Part shown: positions 55,542-64,000 of the stretch, piece by piece
Position numbering within the stretch: position 1 is the stretch's first letter
How the letters are laid out: every line of letters starts with the position of its first letter
Source of the DNA: Dysgonomonas sp. 511
GTDB lineage: Bacteria > Bacteroidota > Bacteroidia > Bacteroidales > Dysgonomonadaceae
Direction of reading: 5' to 3'
Assembly: GCF_010501105.1 (NCBI RefSeq)
Contig: NZ_QVMQ01000011.1
Coordinates: 1 to 64,000, forward strand
Length of the DNA: 64,000 bases
The notes under the pieces: generated by a model
What the model saw: the letters and a program-made list of their open reading frames with translations, nothing else
What the model was told of the DNA's origin: nothing
The model's database searches: none
Program-made: the position numbers and the translations under genes

Positions 55542-55652
55542 AATAAGAAAGACTGCATTTTATCGCGTTCGCTTTATCTATACATACAGATAATCAGCGG
55601 ATTAAAAGACAAAAAGTATTACTTTTATTTTCACTGTAGATGTGTTACTTTT

Positions 55653-55897
55653 GTTACTTTTTGGAGAGATACAAGATATCAGTAGACGAGTTAACAGGTT
55701 GATTGTTGATAAAATAGGAACTTGTGTCTCGTATCTTGTTTACTTGTATCTAAAGAAAAGGTAACAGGGAAAAAGTAACGAAAAGGTGTTACAAGTGTTA
55801 CTTTTTGGAGAGACACAAGGTACCAGTGGACGAGTTAACAGGTTGATTGTTGATAAAATATGAACTTGTGTCTCGTATCCTGTCACTTGTATCTAAA
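55653..55897. repeat. Composite intergenic repeat, copy 2: two palindromic units
   Basis: Two units of about 101-103 bases (55653-55755 and 55797-55897) differ at about eight positions and sit 144 bases apart. Each begins GTTACTTTTTGGAGAGA and holds a near-perfect outer inverted repeat (AGATACAAG at 55667-55675 with CTTGTATCT at 55743-55751). The spacer and outer flanks are rich in GTTAC/GTAAC. 55781-55806 matches 11211-11236 over 26 bases on the opposite strand. Confidence 0.85.
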
Positions 55898-55949
55898 AAG
55901 AAGAAATGTGCGCAGTACATGACAAAAAAATGATATTCTCTCGAGAGCC

Positions 55950-56011
55950 TGTAGGGGCGTAATATCTTACGCCCGACACAACCGACGGGCGAATGATAAT
56001 TCGCCCCTACA
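55950..56011. repeat. 62-bp inverted-repeat element with two hairpins (TGTAGGGGCG ends)
   Basis: The 10-bp ends TGTAGGGGCG (55950-55959) and CGCCCCTACA (56002-56011) are inverted. Inside are two perfect 8-bp stems with four-base loops: GGGCGTAA/TTACGCCC (55955-55974) and GGGCGAAT/ATTCGCCC (55987-56006). It resembles the small REP-type palindromes common in many genomes. The rest of the 55542-56101 gap is the composite repeat and an AT-rich leader for the GH3 gene. Confidence 0.85.
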
Positions 56012-56101
56012 ATGCTAATATTACAATAATTTTAATTTTTGTAAAATAGAGATATAAGATTGTTTTAGGTTAAAATACTCAAATAAAATCACTTAAAGAT
56101 T

Positions 56102-58324
56102 ATGTTCAGATCTCTCAAACCGGTATTAGGTTTTATTCTGGCAGGCATCATCTGCCTCAATGCAACGGCGCAAAACAAGCTGCCTGTCTATTTAGACGAA
56201 AACAAACCCATAGAAGAACGGGTAGAAGACGCCCTTTCGCGCATGACACTCGAAGAAAAAGTAGCCATGTGCCATGCCCAGTCTAAATTCAGTTCTGCCG
56301 GAGTACCACGCCTCGGCATACCCGAAAACTGGGCGACAGACGGCCCACACGGCATACGCCCCGAAGTGTTGTGGGACGAATGGGACCAGGCAGGATGGAC
56401 AAACGACTCGTGTATCGCATTTCCTGCCCTTACCTGCCTTGCTGCCACCTGGAACAAGGATATGTCGCTGCTTTATGGCAAAAGTATCGGCGAAGAAGCC
56501 CGCTACCGCAACAAGAATATATTGCTGGGACCCGGTGTAAATATCTACCGCACCCCCCTCAACGGGCGCAACTTCGAATATATGGGCGAAGATCCTTTCT
56601 TGGCATCTAAAATGGTAGTACCATACATACATGGTGTGCAAGCCAATGGCGTAGCCGCCTGTGTAAAGCACTTCGCTCTCAACAATCAGGAGATAGCCCG
56701 CCATACGGTAAACGTGAATGTAGACGACCGCGCCTTATACGAAATATACCTGCCTGCATTCAAAGCCTCGGTACAAGAAGGACAGGCGTGGGCGATAATG
56801 GGAGCTTACAACAAATATAAAGGCCAATGGGCTTGCCATAACCAATACTTGCTGAACGATATACTTCGCGGCGAATGGGGCTTCGATGGCGTTGTGGTTT
56901 CCGACTGGGGTGGAGTAAACAATACAAAGCAAGCTATATACAACGGGCTGGATATGGAATTTGGCTCATGGACCGACGGACTTAGCGAAGGCGCAAGCAA
57001 TGCCTATGAAAACTATTATCTGGCAAAGCCATTTTTGAAGCTTCTGCAATCGGGGGAAGTAAAAGAAGAGGAAGTTGACAAAAAAGTACGCAATATCTTG
57101 CGCCTGGCTTTCCGTACCACAATGAACACAAAACGCCCGTGGGGATCGTTCGGAACACCTGAGCATGCTGCCGCCGGACGTAAGATAGCAGAAGAAGGAA
57201 TTGTATTGTTGCAAAACAAGAACAACACCCTGCCTATAGACCTGAGTAAGACCAAGAGGATATTGGTAGTAGGCGAGAATGCCATCAAGCCGATGACAGT
57301 AGGAGGAGGCAGTTCGTCGCTGAAAGCTAAATACGAAGTCGCCCCTTGGGATGGAATAGTGAAACGTATGGGTACGCAAGCAGACATAAAATATGCACGG
57401 GGCTATGTAGGCGACCCTACAAGCAAGTATAACGGCGTTGTGCTGAAAAGAGACCTCACCGAACCTCGCTCGGCCGAAGAGCTTATCGCCGAAGCTACCC
57501 AACTGGCTAAGGAGTCAGACCTTGTAATCTTCATTGGCGGGCTAAACAAGAGCAACAATCAGGATTGTGAAGGACACGACCGTAAGCATCTGGAACTGCC
57601 ATACAATCAGGATAAGGTGATAACAGAACTGTACAAAGCCAACAAAAACCTTGTAGTAGTCAATATTTCGGGAAATGCCGTAGCTATGCCGTGGGTGAAC
57701 GAGGTGCCGGCAATCGTACAATCGTGGTACAATGGTACTGAATCGGGTACAGCATTGGCATCTATTCTTGCGGGAGATGCGAACCCATCGGGCAAACTGC
57801 CTTTCACTTTCCCTGTAAAACTGGATGATAACAGCGCGCACAAACTCGGCGAATATCCGGGTAAAGAGCAAGTAACATACAACGAAGGTATCTTTGTAGG
57901 CTACAGGTGGACAGACAAAGAGAAGATAAAACCATTGTTCCCATTCGGGCACGGGTTGAGCTACACAACCTTTGCATATGGAAAGGTAACTGCCGACAAG
58001 AAAGGAATAAGCCAAAGCGATAAAATCACCTTCTCGGTGAGTGTGAAGAACACAGGCAGCAGAGATGGTGCAGAAATAGTCCAGCTTTATATCTCCGACC
58101 TGAAATCGAGCCTGCCAAGACCAGTAAAGGAGCTTAAAGGCTTTGAGAAAGTATATCTGAAAGCAGGGGAAGAAAAGACTGTCAGCTTTACGGTAGACAA
58201 GTCGGCATTGAGCTTCTTCGATGATAAAAAACACGACTGGGTAGCCGAAGCAGGCACTTTCGAAGCTATCGTAGCAGCCTCGGCAACCGATATAAAAGGT
58301 AAGGTAAGCTTTGATTTGAAATAA
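56102..58324 (+). CDS. GH3 family beta-glucosidase-like enzyme, secreted
   Basis: 740 residues with a signal peptide (residues about 1-24, ending NATAQN). The N-terminal barrel has LSRMTLEEKVA, the nucleophile Asp 268 in VVSDWGG, and AIMGAYNKYKG; the second domain carries FIGGLNKSNNQDCEGHDR with the general acid Glu region, and a fibronectin type III-like end (GAEIVQLYISD, ELKGFEKV). These are hallmarks of GH3 exo-beta-glucosidases. It would take glucose off the non-reducing ends of short beta-glucans in the periplasm. It is separated from the esterase by a 560-base repeat region, so it may have its own promoter. Confidence 0.93.
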   Translation: MFRSLKPVLGFILAGIICLNATAQNKLPVYLDENKPIEERVEDALSRMTLEEKVAMCHAQSKFSSAGVPRLGIPENWATDGPHGIRPEVLWDEWDQAGWTNDSCIAFPALTCLAATWNKDMSLLYGKSIGEEARYRNKNILLGPGVNIYRTPLNGRNFEYMGEDPFLASKMVVPYIHGVQANGVAACVKHFALNNQEIARHTVNVNVDDRALYEIYLPAFKASVQEGQAWAIMGAYNKYKGQWACHNQYLLNDILRGEWGFDGVVVSDWGGVNNTKQAIYNGLDMEFGSWTDGLSEGASNAYENYYLAKPFLKLLQSGEVKEEEVDKKVRNILRLAFRTTMNTKRPWGSFGTPEHAAAGRKIAEEGIVLLQNKNNTLPIDLSKTKRILVVGENAIKPMTVGGGSSSLKAKYEVAPWDGIVKRMGTQADIKYARGYVGDPTSKYNGVVLKRDLTEPRSAEELIAEATQLAKESDLVIFIGGLNKSNNQDCEGHDRKHLELPYNQDKVITELYKANKNLVVVNISGNAVAMPWVNEVPAIVQSWYNGTESGTALASILAGDANPSGKLPFTFPVKLDDNSAHKLGEYPGKEQVTYNEGIFVGYRWTDKEKIKPLFPFGHGLSYTTFAYGKVTADKKGISQSDKITFSVSVKNTGSRDGAEIVQLYISDLKSSLPRPVKELKGFEKVYLKAGEEKTVSFTVDKSALSFFDDKKHDWVAEAGTFEAIVAASATDIKGKVSFDLK

Positions 58325-58353
58325 GGCTTTATCTCCGGAAAAGCGAGATATGA

Positions 58354-58392
58354 TAATCCCTCATTCCATTGCGAAAATGGATAGAGGGATTA
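58354..58392. terminator. Dyad between the convergent GH3 and LytTR genes
   Basis: TAATCCCTC (58354-58362) pairs with GAGGGATTA (58384-58392), with an inner TCCAT/ATGGA stem. No T-run on either side, so termination is only probable. Confidence 0.6.
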
Positions 58393-58425
58393 CTTATCAA
58401 GACTAAGAAACTAAAACCGGAAGGA

Positions 58426-59124
58426 CTATAAGATACCCTTATTCAGAAAAAGGTTGAACTGCTCGCGGTAAGTATCCGATACGGGTATAAGCGTTTTGCC
58501 GAAAACAATGCAATTACGCTCCACGGTCTTCACTTTGTCGAGGTTTACAATAAAGGAACGGTGTACCCTCATAAAAACATGGCAGGGAAGCTTTTCGGCT
58601 AATTGCTGGATATTCATCAGCGAACTAACGGGTTCGCTTTGTCCTTCGAGAAAGAACCTGACATAGTCTTTCTGGTTTTCGATATATAGAATATTGCTGT
58701 ATTCCAACTTCTTGTACTGGTATCCCGATTTCACGAATATGCTTTCGGCAGAGATATTATTCATCACTTTGAACCAGTCTAAAGCCCGGTTTGAAGCTTG
58801 CAGGAAATCGACATAGCTTATTGGTTTCAGCAGATAATCGAGCGCGTTTACTTTGAAGCCTTCTATAGCATACTGGTCGTAGGCGGTAGTGAATATTATC
58901 TTGATAGAGGCAGGTAATGTCTTCGAAAACTCCATGCCGTTTATCTTCGGCATATTTATATCGAGGAAAATGAGGTTGATACCGCCTTCGTTGATTCGGG
59001 GCAAAGCATCTATCGCACTATTATATACTCCTGCCACGTCTAGAAACGGGGTTTGGAGAGCATACGACCTCAACAGGTCGGCAGCCAGCGGTTCGTCGTC
59101 GACTATAACACATTTCAGTTTCAT
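58426..59124 (-). CDS. LytTR-type response regulator
   Basis: A 232-residue two-component regulator. The receiver domain covers about residues 1-115, with DDEPLAADLL at the start and the phosphorylation Asp in IFLDINMPKINGMEF, then conserved Lys in LLKPISYVDFL. A LytTR DNA-binding domain fills the rest (IFVKSGYQYKKLEY, HVFMRVHRSFIVNL). It follows its kinase by 8 bases and is the last gene of the efflux operon, so it may control that operon or the PUL behind it. Confidence 0.93.
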   Translation of the reverse strand: MKLKCVIVDDEPLAADLLRSYALQTPFLDVAGVYNSAIDALPRINEGGINLIFLDINMPKINGMEFSKTLPASIKIIFTTAYDQYAIEGFKVNALDYLLKPISYVDFLQASNRALDWFKVMNNISAESIFVKSGYQYKKLEYSNILYIENQKDYVRFFLEGQSEPVSSLMNIQQLAEKLPCHVFMRVHRSFIVNLDKVKTVERNCIVFGKTLIPVSDTYREQFNLFLNKGIL

Positions 59125-59132
59125 TCAGCCCG

Positions 59133-60206
59133 TCATTTTAGGGTATCGAATCCAATACGTAAAAGTACTGAAAAGCGGTCTTTATCTTGTTGTACTATCA
59201 ATTCATGCTTATACGGATATAAGAGTTCGAGGCGTTTGCGAAGGTTTGCAAGCCCTATGCCGGAGTTTTCGGGCTCTATCTTATCCTTCACATCACTCAT
59301 CGAGTTTTCGACCGTGCAAAGCACGCCATTTTCTTTGTCAACCAATATTTTTATATTGATAAAACTATCCGTGCCATTATTTATGCCATGCTTAAAGGCA
59401 TTCTCGATGAGGGTAATGAATAAGAGCGAAGCTATCTCTACATTGCAATTGTCATTCTTTATAGAGACATCCAACTTCATATTCGGACTCATGCGAAGGC
59501 GCATCAGGTCGATATAATTCCGGGTAAACTCAAGTTCCTTGTCTATAGGAACAAACTTCCGGTCGTTGTCGTACAATATATAGCGCAGCAACCCGCTCAG
59601 CCGGTGGACTGCATCCTGAGCCTTGGTAGTATCTACAGCTATAAGCGAATAGATATTGTTCAGGGTATTGAATAGGAAGTGAGGGTTCAACTGGCTTCTG
59701 AGGTTCTTCAAGTCGGCTTCGAGCTGTGTAGCCTTTATTGATTCCAGATTAATAGAATCCCTGTACCATCGCATTGTCGCCTTCACTGCCACACTCATCC
59801 CTACGGCAAGTATAATAAGGACATAATCGCCTAATATACGCATCTCGTAAGGAGGGCGGGGTATATTCGGCTCCCGTCTTCTCATTGGGATAACAGGAGG
59901 CGGACCGGCAAACAGTTTGAACAAAATGTTTTGTAAGGGCACTGCCAAGATTATCAATAAGACATTGATAAGAATATAGAACGTGACCTTCCTCTTAAAC
60001 AGGAACTTATCTATTAAGATGAAATAGTTGATATAGAACAGGGCTATCAATATCCCCGTACGGATCAGGTAACCTATATAATGCCAGTTCTCTGATATGC
60101 CGCTTCGCGACATCACCAGAAAAGGAATAACCAAAACGACTATACAAAACAGTATATGTATAACCGGAGGAATGCCTTTCTTTATTTCAGGTTTTATATT
60201 ATTCAT
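59133..60206 (-). CDS. LytS/YehU-type sensor histidine kinase
   Basis: 357 residues. Four hydrophobic segments occur in the first 160, then a coiled linker, then the His-kinase domain with LRSQLNPHFLFNTLNNIYSLI (phosphorylated His), the N box ENAFKHGINNGT and the G box GIGLANLRKRLEL. No sensor domain outside the membrane is visible, so it probably senses membrane state or a partner protein. It overlaps the ABC permease stop by 8 bases and is translated with it. Confidence 0.93.
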   Translation of the reverse strand: MNNIKPEIKKGIPPVIHILFCIVVLVIPFLVMSRSGISENWHYIGYLIRTGILIALFYINYFILIDKFLFKRKVTFYILINVLLIILAVPLQNILFKLFAGPPPVIPMRRREPNIPRPPYEMRILGDYVLIILAVGMSVAVKATMRWYRDSINLESIKATQLEADLKNLRSQLNPHFLFNTLNNIYSLIAVDTTKAQDAVHRLSGLLRYILYDNDRKFVPIDKELEFTRNYIDLMRLRMSPNMKLDVSIKNDNCNVEIASLLFITLIENAFKHGINNGTDSFINIKILVDKENGVLCTVENSMSDVKDKIEPENSGIGLANLRKRLELLYPYKHELIVQQDKDRFSVLLRIGFDTLK

Positions 60207-61419
60207 ATCTAAGCGCTTCTATAGGGTCGAGGTCGGCAGCTTTCTTTGCAGGATACCAACCGAAGAATATTCCGGTGGCCGAACATACTACAAAAGACAA
60301 AATTATGGTATAAATCTGAATATCAATGGGCCACATCAATATATTTTTCACGACATAAGCACTGGTTATGCCTAGAATGACTCCGATAACCCCTCCTGTA
60401 ACGCTCAGCAGGATGGCTTCTATAAGGAATTGCATGAGGATATCAATGCCTTTTGCGCCGATAGACATACGCAGTCCTATCTCGCGTGTACGCTCTGTTA
60501 CAGACACATACATAATATTCATAATGCCGATACCGCCTACGAGCAACGATATTCCGGCAATGCAGGCAAGCAATACGGTCATCATATCGGTGGTCGAGCT
60601 CATCATAGAGATCAGCTCCTTCTGCGAGCGGACGTTAAAGTCGTCTTCCTCCCCTACTCCTATCTTATGGCGTTGGCGCAGTATTTCCTCGATGCCTGCA
60701 ATGGCATCTTCCGTTGCATCTTCGCTGACAGCCGATACGGCAATGGATTGTATATAGGTAATAGCCAGAATGCGTTTCTGGACGGTAGTATAAGGAGCGA
60801 GAACGAGGTCGTCCTGATCCATCCCCATCGTATTATCGCCTTTGGATGTCAGTACACCTATCACCTTCATCGGAATCTTGTTGAAACGGATAGTCTGCCC
60901 TACAGGGTCTTCGCCATTGGTGAAGAGGTTCTCTACCACAGTCTGCCCTATCACGCATACCTTAGCCGATGTCTTCACATCGGTATCGGTAAACATACTA
61001 CCCTGATCTACCGAGTATTTACGGATATCCAGATACAAAGGATTGACACCGTACATAGATGTAGGGGCATTGTTGGCGCCGAATATGACCTGTCCCGAAG
61101 CTGATACTTCGGGTGTTGCCGCACTTATGTATTCGGCCTGCAAGGCTATGGCTTCGTAGTCTTCCAGTTTCAAGGTCTGCATACTGCTGCCACTCTGGCG
61201 TACGCCACCGAATTGACCGGTACCCGGACGGACGTTTATCATATTAGACCCCATTGTGGAAATCTGATCCTGGATGCTCTTTTTAGAGCCTTGCCCGATT
61301 GCAAGCATGGTAATAACTGCCGCTACCCCGATGATGATTCCGAGCATGGTAAGGAATCCCCTGAACTTATTGCCATTCAGGGCGCGCAGGGCTATCTTAA
61401 ACAGATTGACTATATTCAT
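60199..61419 (-). CDS. MacB-type ABC transporter permease
   Basis: 406 residues of the FtsX/MacB family: an N-terminal membrane helix with FRGFLTMLGIIIGVAAVITML, a large periplasmic domain with IGQTVVENLFTNG and INPLYLDI-like strands, and three C-terminal helices including ISLLVGGIGIMNIMYVSVTERTREIG-like region and the last one ending FFGWYPAKKAADLDPIEALRYE. It forms the pump with the ATPase upstream and the adaptor; likely exports peptides, siderophores or drugs. It lies 5 bases after the ATPase gene. Confidence 0.93.
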   Translation of the reverse strand: MNIVNLFKIALRALNGNKFRGFLTMLGIIIGVAAVITMLAIGQGSKKSIQDQISTMGSNMINVRPGTGQFGGVRQSGSSMQTLKLEDYEAIALQAEYISAATPEVSASGQVIFGANNAPTSMYGVNPLYLDIRKYSVDQGSMFTDTDVKTSAKVCVIGQTVVENLFTNGEDPVGQTIRFNKIPMKVIGVLTSKGDNTMGMDQDDLVLAPYTTVQKRILAITYIQSIAVSAVSEDATEDAIAGIEEILRQRHKIGVGEEDDFNVRSQKELISMMSSTTDMMTVLLACIAGISLLVGGIGIMNIMYVSVTERTREIGLRMSIGAKGIDILMQFLIEAILLSVTGGVIGVILGITSAYVVKNILMWPIDIQIYTIILSFVVCSATGIFFGWYPAKKAADLDPIEALRYE

Positions 61420-61424
61420 GATTA

Positions 61425-62180
61425 TTACTCTTCTTTTGGCAGGGTTTCGAGTACCGATTTAGCCGATTTGATCTCCTTGTTGCAAGTATCGGACTTTATC
61501 CGCCCGTCGCTGATAACAATAGTACGGCTGCTGAAATCTGCCAGTTCGGGATTGTGCGTGACAAAGATAATGGTGCGATGCTCCTCCTGGTGCAACTTCT
61601 GCATCAGGGTAAGTATTTCGAAAGAAGTACGGGTATCGAGGTTTCCGGTAGCTTCGTCGGCAAGGATTATAACAGGTTCGTTGACCAACGCACGGGCAAT
61701 AGCAACACGCTGTTGCTGCCCTCCCGACATCTGGTTCGATTTGTGGTTGAGCCTGTCGCCCAAACCCACTTCGGTCAATGCCTTTATTGCTCTTTCGCGC
61801 CTTTGCTTTGCCGATACGGATGGATTGTACATCAGGGGAAGTTCGACGTTCTCTACGGCTGTAGTCTTAGCCAGAAGATTGTACGACTGGAATATGAACC
61901 CGATCTTGCGGTTGCGCAATGTAGCCCTGTCGTTCTTACCCATCTTGCGCACCGATATGCCATCCAGATAGTATTCTCCGGCAGTGGGAGTATCGAGGCA
62001 GCCCAACATATTGAGGAGAGTGGACTTACCCGAACCGCTCGTGCCCATGATGGTGACAAACTCGCCTTCGTATATCGTAAAGCTCACCCCACGCAAGGCA
62101 TGGACTACTTCTTCGCCAACGATATAGTCGCGCTTGATATTTTCGACCCTAATTATCTCTTTCTTTTGCATTGTATTCAT
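61425..62180 (-). CDS. MacB/LolD-type ABC transporter ATPase
   Basis: Walker A is MGTSGSGKSTLLNMLG, the signature MSGGQQQRVAIARAL, Walker B VIILADEATGNLD, and the His switch FVTHNPEL. I chose ATG 62180 (MNTMQKKEIIRV); ATG 62171 is equally possible. A longer frame upstream (to 62345) is the adaptor gene read in another frame. The end is extended with the peptide GRIKSDTCNKEIK. It pairs with the permease 5 bases downstream. Confidence 0.93.
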   Translation of the reverse strand: MNTMQKKEIIRVENIKRDYIVGEEVVHALRGVSFTIYEGEFVTIMGTSGSGKSTLLNMLGCLDTPTAGEYYLDGISVRKMGKNDRATLRNRKIGFIFQSYNLLAKTTAVENVELPLMYNPSVSAKQRRERAIKALTEVGLGDRLNHKSNQMSGGQQQRVAIARALVNEPVIILADEATGNLDTRTSFEILTLMQKLHQEEHRTIIFVTHNPELADFSSRTIVISDGRIKSDTCNKEIKSAKSVLETLPKEE

Positions 62181-62196
62181 CTCCGATGCCTTTCCA

Positions 62197-63390
62197 TCAC
62201 TTTTTCTGACCCGGGCGTTTGGGCATAAACGGACTCGATTCTCCACCTGCTCCGTTCTCTGGCATTGCAGGAGTATGCTGCGATACTCCGGTAACGACTT
62301 CGGCGCCTTCTTCCAGCCCATCCAATATCTGGATATTGATGCCATCGCTCGTCCCTATACTTATATTGCGCTGGTTTATAGTATTACCTGCCTTCACCCA
62401 TACCGATTTTTTAGCAGGTGATAAGGACTCGTTTTGCTCTACTGTAATATCGCCCAACTGCTTCATAACCTCAGGATCGGGGCTAAACATCATTGCCTTT
62501 GCCGGCATAATCAACACGTCGTTTTCCTCGAGGGTATATATATTGACATTGGCCGTCAAACCGGGCTTCAGCTTCAAATCGGGATTGGGGGCGTCTATTA
62601 CTACTTCGTATGTCACCACGTTCGATGTGGTAGTAGCTTCGAGCCTTACCTGCACCACCTTTCCCTGAAATTCATCGTTGGGATAAGCATCTACGGTAAA
62701 CATCACCCGTTGCCCTTCTATTACCTGCCCTATATCGGCTTCGTCCACATTGGCTATAACGCGCATCTTGGTCAGGTCGTTGGCAATGGTGAACAATGTT
62801 GGCGTACTGAACGATGCAGCCACCGTTTGCCCTTCTTCGACCGCCCGCGATACGACCACACCGTCTATCGTTGAATAAATGGTGGCATATCCCAAATTAG
62901 TCTGTGCCTTGAATACTGCTGCCTGCGACGAAGTCACCGCCAGTTTAGCTGTTTCGTATGCTGTTTGCACATCTTCCCAGTCGGCTTTGCTTATAGCCTG
63001 TTTCTCCCACAATTCCTTATTGCGGTTATAGGTTCTTAGCTGCTGAGCGAGTTCGACCTTTCGCGATTGCAAAGTTGCCTGTGCTGTTTCTAGTTCAGAG
63101 GAAAGCATACGCTTGTCCAGTTCGGCAATTACCTGTCCGGCTTTCACCTCCGAATTGAAGTCTACATAAATCTTGGATATTACACCTGAGACTTGCGTAC
63201 CTATTTCAACCAGCGTGATAGGCTCTACCGTCCCGGTAGCTGTGACGCTAGTGGTCAGATTACCCTTCTTTACTTTTTCGGTTGTCAGCTTCAAAGGAGC
63301 CACCTGGTTCTTCGGCCAGAAGAAGAAGGCGAGTACGGCCAGAAGAAGTATTGCTCCGATTATCAGATATTTCTTTTTCGATGTGTTCAT
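62197..63390 (-). CDS. MacA/RND-type periplasmic adaptor
   Basis: 397 residues anchored by one N-terminal helix (YLIIGAILLLAVLAFFFW). It then has the barrel-sandwich hybrid VEIGTQVSGVISKIYVDFNSEVKAGQVIAELDK, a coiled-coil hairpin in residues about 95-165 (ATLQSRKVELAQQLRTYNRNK), the second half VEEGQTVAASFSTPTLFTIAND and the beta-barrel domains. It bridges MacB to TolC. The gene ends 16 bases before the ATPase start. Confidence 0.93.
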   Translation of the reverse strand: MNTSKKKYLIIGAILLLAVLAFFFWPKNQVAPLKLTTEKVKKGNLTTSVTATGTVEPITLVEIGTQVSGVISKIYVDFNSEVKAGQVIAELDKRMLSSELETAQATLQSRKVELAQQLRTYNRNKELWEKQAISKADWEDVQTAYETAKLAVTSSQAAVFKAQTNLGYATIYSTIDGVVVSRAVEEGQTVAASFSTPTLFTIANDLTKMRVIANVDEADIGQVIEGQRVMFTVDAYPNDEFQGKVVQVRLEATTTSNVVTYEVVIDAPNPDLKLKPGLTANVNIYTLEENDVLIMPAKAMMFSPDPEVMKQLGDITVEQNESLSPAKKSVWVKAGNTINQRNISIGTSDGINIQILDGLEEGAEVVTGVSQHTPAMPENGAGGESSPFMPKRPGQKK

Positions 63391-63404
63391 TACCTATATG
63401 TACT

Positions 63405-64000
63405 TTATAATGTTATTTCTTTTCCCTGATAGAAACTTAATAGTTTCAGGCTTAGCAATGCAGTATATTTAGCCTGCAATAGCTCCTGCAATGCATTCGC
63501 ATAATTATTTTGCTCGGTTGTAAGCTCCACAGTGTTGCGCATGCCCAGTGCATATTGTTCCTTCACTAAGGTGTAACTCAACTCGGAAGACTTTAGCTTG
63601 TCTTTTGCCGCCTGGTATTTGCTTTGCCCCGAAATTGCATCCTGATAGAGATTCTCTATTGTTTTCGACAGGTCTTTCTGGGCTTGTATATAATCCAACT
63701 CGGCTGTTTGAATTTGCAGGTTGGCTTTCTGCACATTCGATTTATTCGTCCTATTGTCGAATATGGGCACGCTGACCGAAACCCCTATATATTGGTTGAA
63801 GTTCCTGTTCACCTGTGTGGAGAAAGCCGGAACATCGCCATTCCATATATTGCTAGTCCCCAAGCTTCCATTTATGGAAACGGTAGGCAAGTATCCTGCT
63901 TTTGCTGTCGATTTGCCCACTTGTGCGATATCAATACCCAGCTTATTTCCTCTTATTTCGGGCATGATAGACAACGCTGTCTGATAGACTTCATACTTGG
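63405..64000 (-). CDS. TolC-family outer-membrane efflux protein, C-terminal part (cut by the window edge)
   Basis: The visible part (about 198 residues) is the C-terminal half of a TolC-type channel: NRNFNQYIGVSVSVPIFDNRTNKSNVQKANL followed by a long helical region with LSKTIENLYQDAISGQ, and KEQYALGMRNTVELTTEQNNYANALQELLQAKY. The frame continues to the last base of the window; I see no start, so the gene begins beyond 64000. It is probably the first gene of the tolC-macA-macB-kinase-regulator operon. Confidence 0.88.
   Translation of the reverse strand, partial: KYEVYQTALSIMPEIRGNKLGIDIAQVGKSTAKAGYLPTVSINGSLGTSNIWNGDVPAFSTQVNRNFNQYIGVSVSVPIFDNRTNKSNVQKANLQIQTAELDYIQAQKDLSKTIENLYQDAISGQSKYQAAKDKLKSSELSYTLVKEQYALGMRNTVELTTEQNNYANALQELLQAKYTALLSLKLLSFYQGKEITL

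Noticed and set aside
55912..55930. 16 bases CAGTACATGACAAAAA shared with the truncated end of the sulfatase gene near base 80
   Set aside because: One 16-base match between two places is expected by chance in 64 kb, and the flanks differ.
62181..62345. Longer N-terminus for the MacB ATPase
   Set aside because: It is the adaptor gene in another frame.

Overview
The window reads as a chromosomal segment of a Bacteroidota bacterium, most likely order Bacteroidales; a Dysgonomonas-like organism is my guess from overall gene content, not a proven assignment. The evidence is a SusC/SusD utilisation locus with a DUF6377-type regulator, an 11-subunit-type nuo cluster with fused nuoCD and no nuoEFG, several promoters of the Bacteroidetes form (TTTG and TAnnTTTG) and starts without Shine-Dalgarno sequences. 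I saw no rRNA, tRNA, CRISPR array, prophage or complete insertion sequence.

Layout. 1-3.2 kb: a C-terminally truncated LTA-synthase-like sulfatase, a lone ExbD and a small HTH regulator. 3.2-11 kb (minus): folD, then a msbA-like ABC exporter / metY / trmB / mrp cluster, then tyrS. 10.9-11.6 kb: a repeat-rich gap. 11.6-15.2 kb (minus): lysophospholipid acyltransferase, then a four-gene set (pgpA-like, gtrA, CDP-alcohol phosphatidyltransferase, PAP2/AUR1-like) matching the Bacteroides inositol-lipid pathway but without an adjacent inositol-phosphate synthase. 15.3-19.3 kb (minus): two lipoproteins, tldD and a MATE exporter. 19.4-23.4 kb (minus): two related secreted leucine-rich-repeat proteins, one continuing into a YadA-head/S74 tail-fibre part. 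Both are interrupted at simple repeats, G6 in one and a CAAA tetranucleotide tract at the start codon of the other, so they are candidates for phase variation. 24-28 kb (minus): exbB, exbD, an ECF sigma factor, a putative membrane-anchored beta-barrel partner and a lipoprotein.

28-39 kb (minus): nuoA, B, CD, H, I, J, (DUF1877), K, L, M, N, behind a clear promoter that overlaps the terminator of the gene before it. 39-45.4 kb: a GtrB-type glycosyltransferase and mutY (minus), then HU, a 30-residue basic protein resembling the bS22/mS38 (COX24) family, RNase G and the DUF6377 regulator (plus). 45.7-58.3 kb (plus): a polysaccharide utilisation locus, susC, susD, a surface glycan-binding lipoprotein, two GH30 lipoproteins, an alpha/beta hydrolase and a GH3 enzyme. 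By family content it most resembles the known beta-1,6-glucan loci. 58.4-64 kb (minus): a TolC (cut by the window edge), MacA, MacB ATPase, MacB permease, LytS-type kinase and LytTR regulator operon.

How they may work together: the DUF6377 protein probably senses glycan breakdown and controls susC through the repeat-rich 316-bp region between them. SusCD and the binding lipoprotein capture glucan, the GH30 enzymes cut it at the surface and the GH3 finishes the oligosaccharides. The two non-coding stretches at 11.0-11.3 kb and 55.6-55.9 kb are inverted copies of one composite palindromic repeat that I cannot name.
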